Source: Larix sibirica (lineage: Eukaryota; Streptophyta; Pinopsida; Pinales; Pinaceae). Taken from it: DNA of 10,396 bases. Location of the stretch: the NCBI GenBank assembly GCA_004151065.3, contig NWUY0300045529.1, forward strand, positions 19,911 through 30,306. The letters are read 5' to 3'. The stretch's first letter is position 1. The number at the start of each line of letters is the position of its first letter. Shown here piece by piece: positions 1 to 7,949 of this stretch. The notes below the pieces were generated by a model. It saw only the letters and a list, made by a program, of their open reading frames with translations, was not told the origin of the DNA and made no database searches. A program made the position numbers and the translations under genes.

Positions 1-540
1 TATAAGAACCCTAAAACTAAGTAGTAGAGTTAAATATGTTTACGAAGGTAGCAAGCTCTCTCTTTTATCATGTAGAAATTAGAGATACAACTTAGATTAT
101 ATATAAGCTTCAATATGACAAAAAAACTGTAATAGAATTGTATATTGCTATATTGTGTTTTATCCTTTAGCATTATTTTGGAGTTTAACATTAACTGCAC
201 TGCTTTATAGGATTATGCCACCAAGCAATGCCAAAAGTACAATTTGACGAAATGGTAATGTTGCACAATATAATTTTTATCATCTCAAATAATTATATAT
301 GCCTTTACATGTGGTTATACAAAATTAATCTAACTGCTATTATTCTTTTGAGGTCATCTTTGTCAGGTGCCCTGATCATGACCGAACATAAAGACTATTT
401 GGTAGATCTCAAATTCATAGAAAAGTATTATATCTTTTATTTGGGTCATAATCTACAAAGAGGAGGAAGGCCTTTTTAGGGTTTAAAGATATAATATTAA
501 TGTTATCATGTAAAGGGATAGTATATATAGTTGAGAGTCA
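1..540. other. AT-rich intergenic DNA, nothing recognised
   Basis: I see no repeat unit, RNA gene or recognisable protein here. A frame at 228-479 on the + strand is open, but its translation starts with a low-complexity I/N/Y/L-rich stretch typical of AT-rich non-coding DNA and matches no family I know. A single TTTAGGG near 475 is not a telomeric repeat. Confidence 0.6.
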
Positions 541-900
541 GGTGATTGTGATAGTGATGTGAGTAGTGGTATTGATGTGAGCCTACATATTATATACATA
601 TAAAACATGGTATTGTTTGAACATGGGGTATTATTGTGCACCTACAGACTGAACAAAACATGGTATAATTGTATACCTACATATATGGTATAATATATAT
701 GTATATCTATATATTTATTTGAGCCTATTGTAGTTTATTGTTTTGAGCCTACAACCTACATACATATATGGGCCTAGTGTAGTTCATATATGGGCCTATT
801 TAGACCATCGATGGACTATTCTATAGTTTAGGCGTAATGTAGTTTATCGTTGTGAGCCGCCATATTACATATGTTAATTTGGGACTAATGTAGTTGAAAA
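541..900. repeat. Degenerate GAGCCTA / TGTAGTTTAT repeat array
   Basis: The stretch is built from drifting copies of a short motif. The clearest pair is 721-787 and 830-897: both hold TGTAGTTTAT, then GAGCC, then an ACATA-rich run, then GGGCCTAGTGTAGTT or GGGACTAATGTAGTT. The pieces keep an offset of 109-111 bp, so this is an imperfect tandem duplication. An earlier sub-block at about 602-690 repeats AAAACATGGTAT followed by a CACCTACA or TACCTACAT string. No reading frame or promoter is evident. It could be an old satellite or the eroded non-coding part of a transposon. Confidence 0.7.
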
Positions 901-1311
901 CAAAAGTGTAGCAAGATGATCTACTGTATGTATTTGAAATAGAGAGTGTAGTGGGGTGAGCACCTCAATCAATACACTGTACCTACCTCAATAAAGAACC
1001 TATATCTCATGATTGGTTGATGGATCGTTGAGGACCTTTAAGTACTCTACCATATCTAAATTTCCAAAGTCCCACTTTGTTATTTTAATTTTAATATGTT
1101 GGGAAATAGTCTATGCCCATTGCCATAAGGACATTTTAGTATTTTACCAAAATATGCCCACAAAACTTCGGCAGGTTCCTTAAGAAACCAAAAACGTTGT
1201 TGATCGAATGCCTTATGTATCCCATTAAAAATTAAGCTTGCAACATAAGCTTAGGGACTTTGATATGATAAAAACGAGCTGCCATGATCACACACCTTAG
1301 ATACACATATT

Positions 1312-1319
1312 TATTTATA
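1312..1319 (+). promoter_or_regulatory. TATA-like box inside the candidate LTR
   Basis: TATTTATA lies about half-way through the candidate LTR, where the U3 promoter would sit. AT-rich DNA produces such strings often, so it supports the LTR model only weakly. Strand is assumed from the model. Confidence 0.2.
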
Positions 1320-1368
1320 CAATACACATTCACATGACTACCTATTATATCATATTCAATAGCTATTG

Positions 1369-1420
1369 CGAGCTTGGAATTGCATGGTATTCCGAACCAA
1401 ATATATGGACGACAAGCTCG
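1369..1420. repeat. Nested inverted repeat (CGAGCTT / AAGCTCG)
   Basis: CGAGCTT (1369-1375) pairs with AAGCTCG (1414-1420). Between them GGAAT (1376-1380) pairs with ATTCC (1389-1393) around an 8-nt loop, so two stems sit inside each other. A third perfect stem follows: GTTGACT (1433-1439) with AGTCAAC (1446-1452), loop 6 nt. All lie in the 3' half of the candidate LTR. Confidence 0.6.
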
Positions 1421-1531
1421 TGTGTCATACTAGTTGACTTACGACAGTCAACCATGTTGCATGTAAACACAACAACTGAGGACAAACAAAAATAAGAGTT
1501 TTGACAATCATTCTACAGAAATTCCATAATA

Positions 1532-1823
1532 TGATCTCTCATAAATAAAGACATCACCAAATAACTTCCACTCTATGCATGACATCTACATTGCAAAAGC
1601 AACTAAGACACCTTGCCACATGCACACCATGCAATCTACTTCTATTCTCACCTCCTCATTGCATTAAATGGAATGGATTGCACTTCTATGTTCACAACGT
1701 GTCTAGTGTAAAGGCCAGAATCGTCCTAGCCAAGTTGCTTGTTGTGATTCTTCAATATGGCGATTCTTGTCATGATTGATTCTACCCATGTTTCTATTGT
1801 TGGGTCAACTTCAATGTGTAGGT
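1532..1823. other. Intergenic DNA, nothing recognised
   Basis: A + frame at 1579-1779 is open but has no recognisable motif and is rich in His, Cys and Leu without any zinc-finger spacing. I see no repeat or RNA here. Confidence 0.5.
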
Positions 1824-2178
1824 CTAACCACAACCCCTGTAGAGCACGACACTACGATCTATAAGGTACCTCTGTCCTTGTTTCATTAACTGGATAAACA
1901 AGTTCATTGATATCATCGACTGAAATTGGCTAGGATGCTTCTTACTCATATGCCAATGGTATGCATATATTGGCTTGCTATGAGAAATGGGCCATGTAAG
2001 AACACTACATCTTGGATATTCCTTTTTCTCAATTGATCCTTTAAAGGCAAAGGCAGGGATAGTTGGACCTTGCATTAAATCTATTTGCATTGGCGACAAC
2101 AATATATGTGGTAGTAGGAGGAGGCTATTTGCATTGGCAGTAGTTGTAGAGATGGTAGTGGGAGGAGGACTAGTTTAG
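1824..2178 (-). pseudogene. Unidentified open stretch, possible transposon fossil
   Basis: On the minus strand about 115 codons are open from near 2175 down to a stop at 1824. The first in-frame ATG is at 2102. The N-terminal part is rich in Pro, Thr and Leu (PPPTTISTTTANAN); the rest holds an EKKEYPRC string and a WHMSKKHPSQF string, and reads more like protein than random AT-rich DNA. The + strand is also open over part of it (1987-2178), so the coding strand is not certain. The Pro/Thr-rich part is encoded by a 44-bp tandem duplication. A degenerate gag-like region is one possibility, but no zinc knuckle or protease motif is visible. I do not recognise the family. Confidence 0.22.
2081..2170. 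repeat. 44-bp tandem duplication
   Basis: CTATTTGCATTGGC at 2081-2094 recurs at 2125-2138, and GGTAGTAGGAGGAGG (2110-2124) recurs as GGTAGTGGGAGGAGG (2154-2168). Both offsets are exactly 44 bp. The middle of the unit has diverged. Because 44 is not a multiple of three, the copies are read in different frames. Confidence 0.88.
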
Positions 2179-2510
2179 ATGGGACTAGCAAGATCAAATT
2201 TTAATTGAAATTTAGATTGCTAAGAGACCTTATTGAATACGATTTGTGGATTAAAATTTCTCCTTAAATTAGATACTAGATTAAAAACTTGACCAAATCC
2301 ATTGGATGCTAAAACATCAGTTACAAAATTACACATAGGCATTGGTTTACACATACAAGTATTAATTTTCATTGAGCATGCATAATACTCAAATAATTTT
2401 TAATCCAATCCAAAGTACATTTGACAACATTTCTTTCTCATGCTTTAGAGAAAACCCCATAGAGAACTCTTAGCCAATATTCCCCAAAAACATTCCTGTC
2501 ATTAATATTA
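2179..2510. other. AT-rich intergenic DNA, nothing recognised
   Basis: No open frame of note, repeat pair or RNA gene is visible. Confidence 0.5.
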
Positions 2511-2710
2511 AATATGCACAAACGTAATATATGTAGTGAAGGAATTTTTTTTTTCACAGAAAAAAAATCGTAATTTATTTATAAAAAAATAAAAATTACA
2601 TTCTTTAAAATCACTTATCTTTCTTAAAAAATAGAGCATTGAAGGGAATTAGCGTGCATGTAATTCTTAATAGATCGGCATAAAAAGTATTTCATGAGAT
2701 AAATTTTATC
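2511..2710. repeat. Dispersed repeat, copy 1 (interrupted)
   Basis: The right part, 2638-2710, matches 4028-4103 along its length: ATTGAAGG, then ATTAGC with TGCA, then CTTAATAG, GGCATAAAAA and CATGAGATAAATTTTATC occur in the same order. The left part, 2511-2541 (ATATGCAC, AAACGTAATATATG), matches 4003-4035 (ATACACTCAAACCTAATATATG). Between the two parts copy 1 has about 90 extra bases that copy 2 lacks. Family unknown; the two copies lie 1.39 kb apart in the same orientation. Confidence 0.82.
2547..2635 (-). mobile_element. Short poly(A)-tailed retroposon insertion
   Basis: This block of about 90 bp is absent from the matching site in copy 2 of the dispersed repeat (4026-4040). It is bounded by near-identical direct repeats, GTAGTGAAGGAATT (2533-2546) and GCATTGAAGGGAATT (2636-2650), which look like a target-site duplication of 14-15 bp. 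On the + strand it begins with a run of T (2545-2554), so on the minus strand it ends in poly(A) directly before the duplication. A tail plus a long duplication is the signature of LINE-driven retroposition, either a SINE or a 5'-truncated LINE. The body is too short and AT-rich to assign. An imperfect foldback (GTAATTTATTTAT with ATAAAAATTAC) lies at 2570-2599. A DNA-type MITE is the alternative, but the asymmetric tail argues against it. Confidence 0.6.
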
Positions 2711-2911
2711 ACGGGTATTAGTCTTGACTCTTCATTAAGCATCCAAAATATGGACTTCAATGTTTATTAAATAGTATATTCCAGTGTATGGAATTGAAGT
2801 TTGCAATTTTTTAATCCATCTCGTGCTTAATACATAAAAAGGCTAAAATGATGTGTATGCTAACATTTCTCCATCTAAGCGTGGTTTAAAATATTGATGA
2901 TGATATTGCAG

Positions 2912-3022
2912 GTTTCCATTGTTACCCAATATCCATCTCAGTTATCTTTTACAAAATCAATATGCATTCTTGGGACAATGATGTTTGTTGTGGTTACAAT
3001 GATTGCGGAGCCTAGACTTTAG
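2912..3022 (+). pseudogene. Terminal-exon-like frame, hydrophobic tail
   Basis: Directly after an AG acceptor (GATATTGCAG, ending at 2911) a frame of 36 codons runs to TAG at 3020-3022. The translation ends in a hydrophobic segment (SICILGTMMFVVVTMIAEPRL, written without its first two residues: CILGTMMFVVVTMIAEPRL) that could be a membrane helix with a short charged tail. Two overlapping AATAAA signals follow at 3065-3075. Acceptor, stop and polyadenylation signal in that order resemble the last exon of a eukaryotic gene. No upstream exon was found, the polypyrimidine tract is poor, and 36 open codons can occur by chance. Treat it as a hypothesis; I do not recognise the protein. Confidence 0.18.
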
Positions 3023-3064
3023 GATGGAATTTGGATCTTCTGTTTGTGATATATTTAAGTATAT

Positions 3065-3075
3065 AATAAAATAAA
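3065..3075 (+). promoter_or_regulatory. Two overlapping AATAAA polyadenylation-like signals
   Basis: AATAAA occurs at 3065-3070 and 3070-3075, about 45 bp after the stop of the exon-like frame. The motif is frequent in AT-rich DNA; its position is the only support. Confidence 0.2.
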
Positions 3076-3515
3076 TGCACCTGTTTTATGCATGTGGGTG
3101 TCTCTCTTCATGCACTTTGTATGTTAGGCTTAACTAATATTATCTTTTTTAATATGGTAGGGGATTGTGTGTTCATGAATTGCCTTTTGGGTCCAAGTTT
3201 GGTGTATTGAAAAGAGGTACCTTGTGTTAAATGGTTGTAATGTTTAATTTATTATCTATAGTGATTGTGGCTTTCGTGGTTTATATCATTTTTTATGAAC
3301 TTTATATACGAAGGTTAGCTTATGAAAAACTAAATATTGAGATCTTTGTAAATCTTTGCTACTTATTTGTTCAAATGAGTTGTTGGGTTGTTTTATATCA
3401 GAAATATAAATAATATAGCTTTATATATATCATACATATGTTAATTTCAGATTTTTCAATTAACATAGATTGACGAAGATCTATAATAATAGTATATAAG
3501 AATAGTTATTTGCAT

Positions 3516-3588
3516 TAACCATGTTCTAGCCACTGGGTTTTTATGAACTAACCATGTTTGGTTAGTAGGTGGGTTTTTTTCGGTGAAC
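3516..3588. repeat. Imperfect 33-40 bp tandem duplication
   Basis: TAACCATGTT at 3516 recurs at 3549. Both are followed by a TAG-containing spacer, then GTGGG or CTGGG plus a T run, and both units close with TGAAC. The second unit is about 7 bp longer, partly through a longer T run. Confidence 0.7.
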
Positions 3589-3631
3589 TTGTGGAGTGTG
3601 GGCGGTGGAATTTTAACCGTGGGAGAAATAT

Positions 3632-3919
3632 ATGGTTGTCTTGTGGGGCAAAACAAAAGATGAGCACCGATTTGTTGTGGGTTCAACTATCGACTTACCC
3701 AAACATACAAAATATGTAGACACATTGATAACATTTGAAGAATATTTGTTGGCAAAAGAAGCCTTTAATCTAGAACCAGACATTGAGGGATTATTCCGAT
3801 TCCCTTCAAAATTTAGCAACACCCATTGTAAAATTTCTTGATGTCTGATTTTAGGTTTTAGCAATCCTATATCTATAGAGGTAGTTGAATTTGCGCTCAT
3901 TTCCTTAGCGGATGTGTGA
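3632..3919 (+). pseudogene. Unidentified decayed coding candidate
   Basis: The + frame opening with ATG at 3632 runs 69 codons to a TGA at 3839-3841 and then stays open in the same frame to about 3917. The translation is charged and protein-like, with strings such as KTKDEHRF, LPKHTKYVDTL and EEYLLAKEAFNLEPDIEG. The opposite strand is also fully open from 3900 down to 3613 with its own ATG, giving a Ser/Asn-rich product, so the coding strand cannot be settled by eye. Just upstream (about 3560-3660) another + frame encodes a Gly/Val-rich run, which could be the 5' continuation after a frameshift. No motif of a known family is visible. Confidence 0.25.
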
Positions 3920-4000
3920 GATATATAGCTCTTAGTTCTTTTGTTATTGAGCCTTCCCTTGACTCTAAGACTAAAATTTTACTTTATACTTCCAAAATTG

Positions 4001-4103
4001 TAATATACACTCAAACCTAATATATGCATTGAAGGATATTAGCATGCAAGAAATACTTAATAGCTTGGCATAAAAAATATTTTGACATGAGATAAATTTT
4101 ATC
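4001..4103. repeat. Dispersed repeat, copy 2 (uninterrupted)
   Basis: Second copy of the repeat seen at 2511-2710, in the same orientation. It runs without a break through GCATTGAAGG-ATATTAGC (4026-4041), which makes it the empty site for the insertion in copy 1. Similarity ends after ATAAATTTTATC at 4103, just where the next tandem duplication begins. Confidence 0.82.
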
Positions 4104-4222
4104 AAAGCTATTTACAAATTTGGTGTTTATTTATTTCCTTATAATCCATAGAACAAATGAATTTTATCAAGCTATGTACATATTAGATGCTTATTCATTT
4201 TCTTATAATGCACATAACAAAT
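4095..4222. repeat. 65-bp tandem duplication
   Basis: AATTTTATCAAAGCTATTTAC at 4095 is answered by AATTTTATCAAGCTATGTAC at 4160. The match continues through TTATT-ATTT-CTTATAAT and ends at AACAAAT in both units (4158 and 4222). Identity is roughly three in four by eye. The first unit starts inside the end of the dispersed repeat. Confidence 0.82.
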
Positions 4223-4239
4223 AAATAAATTTATGAAAT

Positions 4240-4349
4240 AAATAATTGGAGATTGACCATAACAGTATAGGTTTCATGATTGATTGGATAATTTATTAAA
4301 GAAATAACTAGAAATTGAGCATAACATTATAGGTTTCATGCTTGACTGA
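4240..4349. repeat. 62-bp spaced direct repeat
   Basis: The 48-bp segment 4240-4287 matches 4302-4349 with eight mismatches by my count. The shared core is TATAGGTTTCATG. It follows directly after the 65-bp duplication and has a similar period, but I see no sequence similarity between the two repeat types. Confidence 0.85.
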
Positions 4350-4590
4350 TATTTACATCAGTTGCAACAATGATCGTCTTCCTATTGTCAGCATCAAGAA
4401 CAAGCATGACATCTTTAATATCATATCTACGACATCTTTACCACTGGAAACAATTCAACATAAGGACACCTTCAAATTTAGTTTCAGACTATTTTGCTAC
4501 TACTTTAATTAATATTTGTAGTGGCCATGCTAACGTAATAGAAATTGACTAAAATAGGTGGTTTGTAAAACTTAAAAATTTGTAAGAGCA

Positions 4591-4752
4591 ATGAGAAGGT
4601 GTAGGAAGATCGATGAGGCAATGCAAGAAGGGAGTGTAGGAAGGTGGTGCAAGAAGATCAATGAGGCGGTCATCCAATTTGTACACAAATATGATATATT
4701 ATTGAATGCTCTGGTGCGGGCACTGAGCATTTTGTCGTCATCCCTAGAATAA
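4591..4752 (+). CDS. Small hypothetical frame with duplicated module
   Basis: ATG at 4591 opens a 53-codon frame ending at TAA 4750-4752. The product is basic and helical-looking in its first half, then Leu/Ile-rich. It carries a module twice, CRKIDEAMQ and CKKINEAVI, encoded by 4598-4620 and 4646-4668. The two DNA copies differ at 4 of 23 positions, all of them transitions. The 48-bp offset keeps the reading frame. No family is recognised, and there is no promoter or neighbour to support expression. It may be a fossil of a longer repeat protein or simply a duplicated stretch of DNA. Confidence 0.18.
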   Translation: MRRCRKIDEAMQEGSVGRWCKKINEAVIQFVHKYDILLNALVRALSILSSSLE

Positions 4753-5572
4753 GAGATCAAGTGTAGAATGAAGAATTTTTTTGGATAATAATATCACATA
4801 AAATCACGAACTTACAAAAATTTGGTCAAAATGTTGGAATGACCAACAAACTAATAGTCAGCCAAAACATATAATAAGAAGTCAACATCAAACTCATTAC
4901 AATATACACTGCTTGTCAACATTTATAAATAATATGGACACTAACGTCCTCATTTAGAGGAGGTAAATGGAGGTAAGTTTAGATGTATGTGTATTTTAAA
5001 TCTATAAATATAAACAAAGAAATGCATATAAATAATAAGATTTCATCATGGTTGTATTAAATATGGATGTTCGTATAAATTTCTTTGCAAGAGGTTAAAT
5101 CAACAATTTCTCTAGAAGGTGCAAAGGAATGTCTAAAGGAAAAAAATGGAAAGTAAAGTATACGTGTTGAAGTGAAAAAGAGAGTAGTAAAATAGATGTC
5201 ATGAAGAACTTCCTCCTCGTCATCATAATGTTCCTTTTCATTTGCTAAAGCATCATGAAAAATATAAAAGAAACATCTAAAATTGAAATGAATTTGGGAA
5301 TTTCTTAAAAATGTAGAAACACTAGAGAGAGTATAACGTAACATTAACTATAACAACTTGTTGTATGCAATACACCTTATTTTTAAAGTACTTAAAAATA
5401 TTGATGGAAAGGTCCATCACAGTTTAGATTGATGGAGATGATTAAGAACTAATTAATTTTCATCTTGTTCTAAGAAGCTATGTCACCAACATGAGTACAT
5501 GTGTGCTTCATGGGCAAATCTTATGTTGCTAAACTATAGTCACTATGTATACTATTTTTTTTGAAGAATTCA
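4753..5572. other. AT-rich intergenic DNA, nothing recognised
   Basis: A minus-strand frame at 5057-5344 has an ATG but translates to a Phe/Ser/Tyr-rich low-complexity product and matches nothing I know. I see no repeat pair or RNA. Confidence 0.5.
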
Positions 5573-5746
5573 CATATATATATAACTTAAGGATATAAAA
5601 ATCCATGATTATGTATGTATTCGGTTTTGACATATTGTAGAACCAAATTTGAACCTTATATATATATATATCACTTAAGGATATAAAAAACCATGATTAT
5701 GTATGTATTTGGTTTTGACATATCGTGGAACCAAATTTGAACCTAA
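5573..5746. repeat. Young 88-bp tandem duplication with TA microsatellites
   Basis: The 72-bp core 5585-5656 recurs at 5673-5744 with four differences (about 94% identity). Each unit is preceded by an AT-dinucleotide run (5572-5582 and 5657-5671), so the unit is a microsatellite plus unique core. It is by far the best-preserved duplication in the window and so probably the most recent. The shared microsatellite could have promoted replication slippage or unequal exchange. Confidence 0.97.
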
Positions 5747-6752
5747 TAATTTTTTGCATTTGTTTTTTGTTTGAAGTCATATATATAAAGTAATATTGAC
5801 GATTTGATTATGATATAAGTCCTTTAGGCAGGTAGACTCAATTATCTAGTTACAATTATTAGCAGCACGCAAAAGAGTCATGATAAGTAGCTTTAATGTG
5901 AAATACACAAATTGAGGAGACCATCAATATCCCATCAATCCACTAAACTAATAACACATAGAATGCATATCTTAAAGCAAAATACAAAATAAATGAACCA
6001 AATATTTACTATCCAATGCAAGAGATCAATCTAGTAAACTGTAAGTTGCCTTATGGTCATGCTTTTCATCTAGAATTTGAGTAGTGACCTTTTATACTCC
6101 ATTCCATTCGATTCTAGGTTGTTCTTTAAGTCATGAGTTTTTCTTGTAATAAGTATATAGTTATCACAACATCATGTGTATACCATAGTACAAAGTTCAA
6201 AAAGCTTGGTAGGTTTGGGATTGGGGAGGTTTGAAAAACGTTGGAAAGGCTCATACATAGGGAACACAATTTACACTTTAACTTAAAACACTAGACATAT
6301 TCATAAACTCAAATAAAATATAATTATAAATGAAGTATAGTAAATAATTATACTTTTAAATCATTTTTAGCTTTTTCCTTATGTTTTTTAAGGAACAGTT
6401 TAGAGGATTTGGCCAAACTTGAGTTAGGTCCATTTGAACATGCAAACTATGGTGCATACCATAAAACAATTACATTTTTAAGCCATAACAACCAAATTGT
6501 TACAGAGTAATGTAGGAGATGTTGTAGGCTAACCTTGACAATCAAATCCTGAACATGACATAAGACATGGGGTATATTTTTCTCCTCTAAGAAATCGGTA
6601 AACTTACTTGGACGTGGGTGTTTCTTATGCAAGTTTGAAAATTGTTGTCTTTAAGGAGGTCTACGATTATGTTCTAGTGGAAGCGCAACATAGTTTTGTG
6701 AAAGAAAATATTCAATGAATTATTGAGTGCATGTGCATACTTGCAAAGAACT
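5747..6752. other. Intergenic DNA, nothing recognised
   Basis: This kilobase lies upstream of the RNase H fossil, where a LINE would carry its reverse transcriptase. I looked for a YADD-type motif and for a zinc-binding reverse-transcriptase tail on the + strand and saw neither. A minus-strand frame at 6447-6632 has no recognisable motif. Purine-rich runs occur near 6205-6250. Confidence 0.5.
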
Positions 6753-7275
6753 TGGTGATTATTCACTCCATTCCATGACTAGGAATTCATGCAAGGAATG
6801 GGTGATAGGTGTTGGGTAGGGGGGAGGGTCCTAGTAGATCACGAAGGAAACCAAGAACCCTCCTCATACTAGGGTTTGGGGAAAATGACAATATTTTCTC
6901 TGTTTCAAGGGATTGAGATGTATTGATTCTAGAAGGATTAGTCATCTTCTGGTTCTTGGTGATTCAAAGATTTATATAAACCTAATGAATAATCCTTTCC
7001 CTCCCCATCAATGCAATTTTTCAATAAATCTCCATAGGCTCAAAATTATATCCAGAAGGTGTGAAAGTATTACTGTCTTCCATGTCTTAATACATCTCAA
7101 TTCAAGTGTTGATTCATTGGCAAATCAATGCACAATATTACATGAAGGGACTTTAAATGTTTGTGGGGAGCTAGGCTTCCAACCCATCCCATATATGTTG
7201 ATATACATCACAAGTTGCATGTCTACCAGATATCCATGGTGGCAAGGGCAGATCATTCCTCCAATGAAAATTTGA
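6753..7275 (+). pseudogene. Decayed RNase H domain (RVT_3 type) of a retrotransposon
   Basis: RNase H removes the RNA strand from the RNA-DNA hybrid during reverse transcription; this domain forms the C-terminal part of many plant LINE polyproteins and also occurs in Tat-type Ty3 elements. Domain landmarks appear in order: a possible first catalytic Asp at 6777, VLVDHEGN at 6828-6851, GLG at 6873-6881, LFQG at 6900-6911, LRCIDSRRI then LLVLGDSK (Asp codon 6961-6963), FHVL, and LNSSVDSLANQ with the last Asp at 7111-7113, followed by GTLNVCGE. It is broken: stops at about 6780 and 6870-6872 (SY-stop-GLG, where Trp is usual), one extra base at 6912, and loss of the AE pair that supplies the catalytic Glu (KMTIF instead). 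After that base the frame is open to TGA at 7273-7275. The upstream reverse transcriptase is missing. LINE origin is the more likely option; Tat is not excluded. Confidence 0.85.
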
Positions 7276-7604
7276 TTTAATGGCTAGGTACATGAACACA
7301 TTCCATAAATTGTCATGCACAAGGGCCTTCAATCTTACATCACTATGAATTTAATTGTAAGGAATTTGTTAAAGTATCACTTTTGCATCTATTTCAGCCT
7401 AGAAAAGGGGAGAATCACAGTCTAAAGGGTAGATGATTGACCTCTGATTAATTCTTGTCTCACTCCCTAGTTCATTCCCTTTGGCATATTCCCTATAGTC
7501 ATATCATTTTGGTGTTCAATTCATCTTATTTGTGGGATATTTGAGGGTGAGTTCTATGAGCCTAGAGACAATTGTTGGAATCATTTAGTCCTCTAGTATC
7601 CTAA

Positions 7605-7949
7605 ACCTTGTCTCTACAAGCCCTTCTTTATGAATTTGGTGGTTTTGTTGGGTTTCATAACCGTATTGCAATCTTGGGCCCCTTTAATTTTATCTTGGTT
7701 TGGTATTTTGTCAACAAAAGAAAGTTTGATGGGAAATTAGGTCGTTTCTTCCCTTAGACCAATTCTTTCTTTGCATCTAGGAATTTTGATAGTATTTCTC
7801 CAATGCTCTTTGAAATCATCATGGAGGCAAAGTAATATGGAGCATAAGCATACCCATTTGGGTTGGTGTCTACTATGTGATATCTTAGAATTTCACGGGG
7901 TTTGAAGGAGTCAAGAAGGGATCATAAAGGGAAATAGTACACCAATTTT
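7605..7949 (+). pseudogene. Unidentified decayed coding tract
   Basis: Read in the frame starting at 7605, the DNA gives protein-like blocks: LYEFGGFVGFHNRIAILGP, then WYFVNKRKFDGKLGRFFP, then TNSFFASRNFD and SPMLFEIIMEAK, then YPFGLVSTM and ISRGLKESRRDHKGK. They are separated by stops at 7755 (TAG), 7833 (TAA), 7845 (TAA), 7878 (TGA) and 7935 (TAG). Each stop is one C-to-T change from CAG, CAA or CGA, the contexts hit by deamination of methylated plant DNA. A second frame over 7473-7970 is also poor in stops, so the frame choice is not proven. I do not recognise the protein. Its place just after an RNase H fossil and before a DUF4283 fossil suggests another transposon part or a captured gene. 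Confidence 0.35.

Larger units (their letters stand above)
1097..1526 (+). mobile_element. Candidate solo LTR (TG...CA, TAATA flanks)
   Basis: The segment begins TGTTGGGAAATAG, a start commonly seen in plant Ty1-copia LTRs, and ends ATTCCA. It is flanked by TAATA at 1092-1096 and again at 1527-1531, as expected for a 5-bp target-site duplication. At about 430 bp it has a plausible LTR length. Inside are a TATA-like TATTTATA (1312-1319) and nested inverted repeats (1369-1452). No primer-binding site follows the 3' edge, so if real it is a solo LTR left by recombination. AT-rich 5-mers match easily by chance, and the terminal inverted repeat is weak beyond TG/CA. No second copy exists in the window for comparison. 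Confidence 0.38.

Noticed and set aside
228-479. Open + frame of 83 codons
   Set aside because: The product is low-complexity (I, N, Y, L) in its first half, has no recognised motif, and this length occurs by chance several times in the window.
3231-3413. Hydrophobic + frame that looks like a membrane protein
   Set aside because: T-rich DNA always translates into hydrophobic residues in some frame. There is no start context, motif or neighbour to support it.
4370-4552. Open + frame with a genuine ATG, 60 codons
   Set aside because: Ser/Thr/Ile-rich translation with no motif. A short internal repeat (GACATCTTTA twice) explains part of its structure.
5057-5344. Minus-strand frame of 95 codons with a DDEEE cluster
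   Set aside because: Mostly Phe, Tyr, Ser and Thr from T-rich DNA. The acidic cluster comes from a short purine-rich stretch, and no family is recognised.
5747-6752. Reverse transcriptase upstream of the RNase H fossil
   Set aside because: No YADD-type motif or other reverse-transcriptase block could be read in any + frame, so it is not reported.
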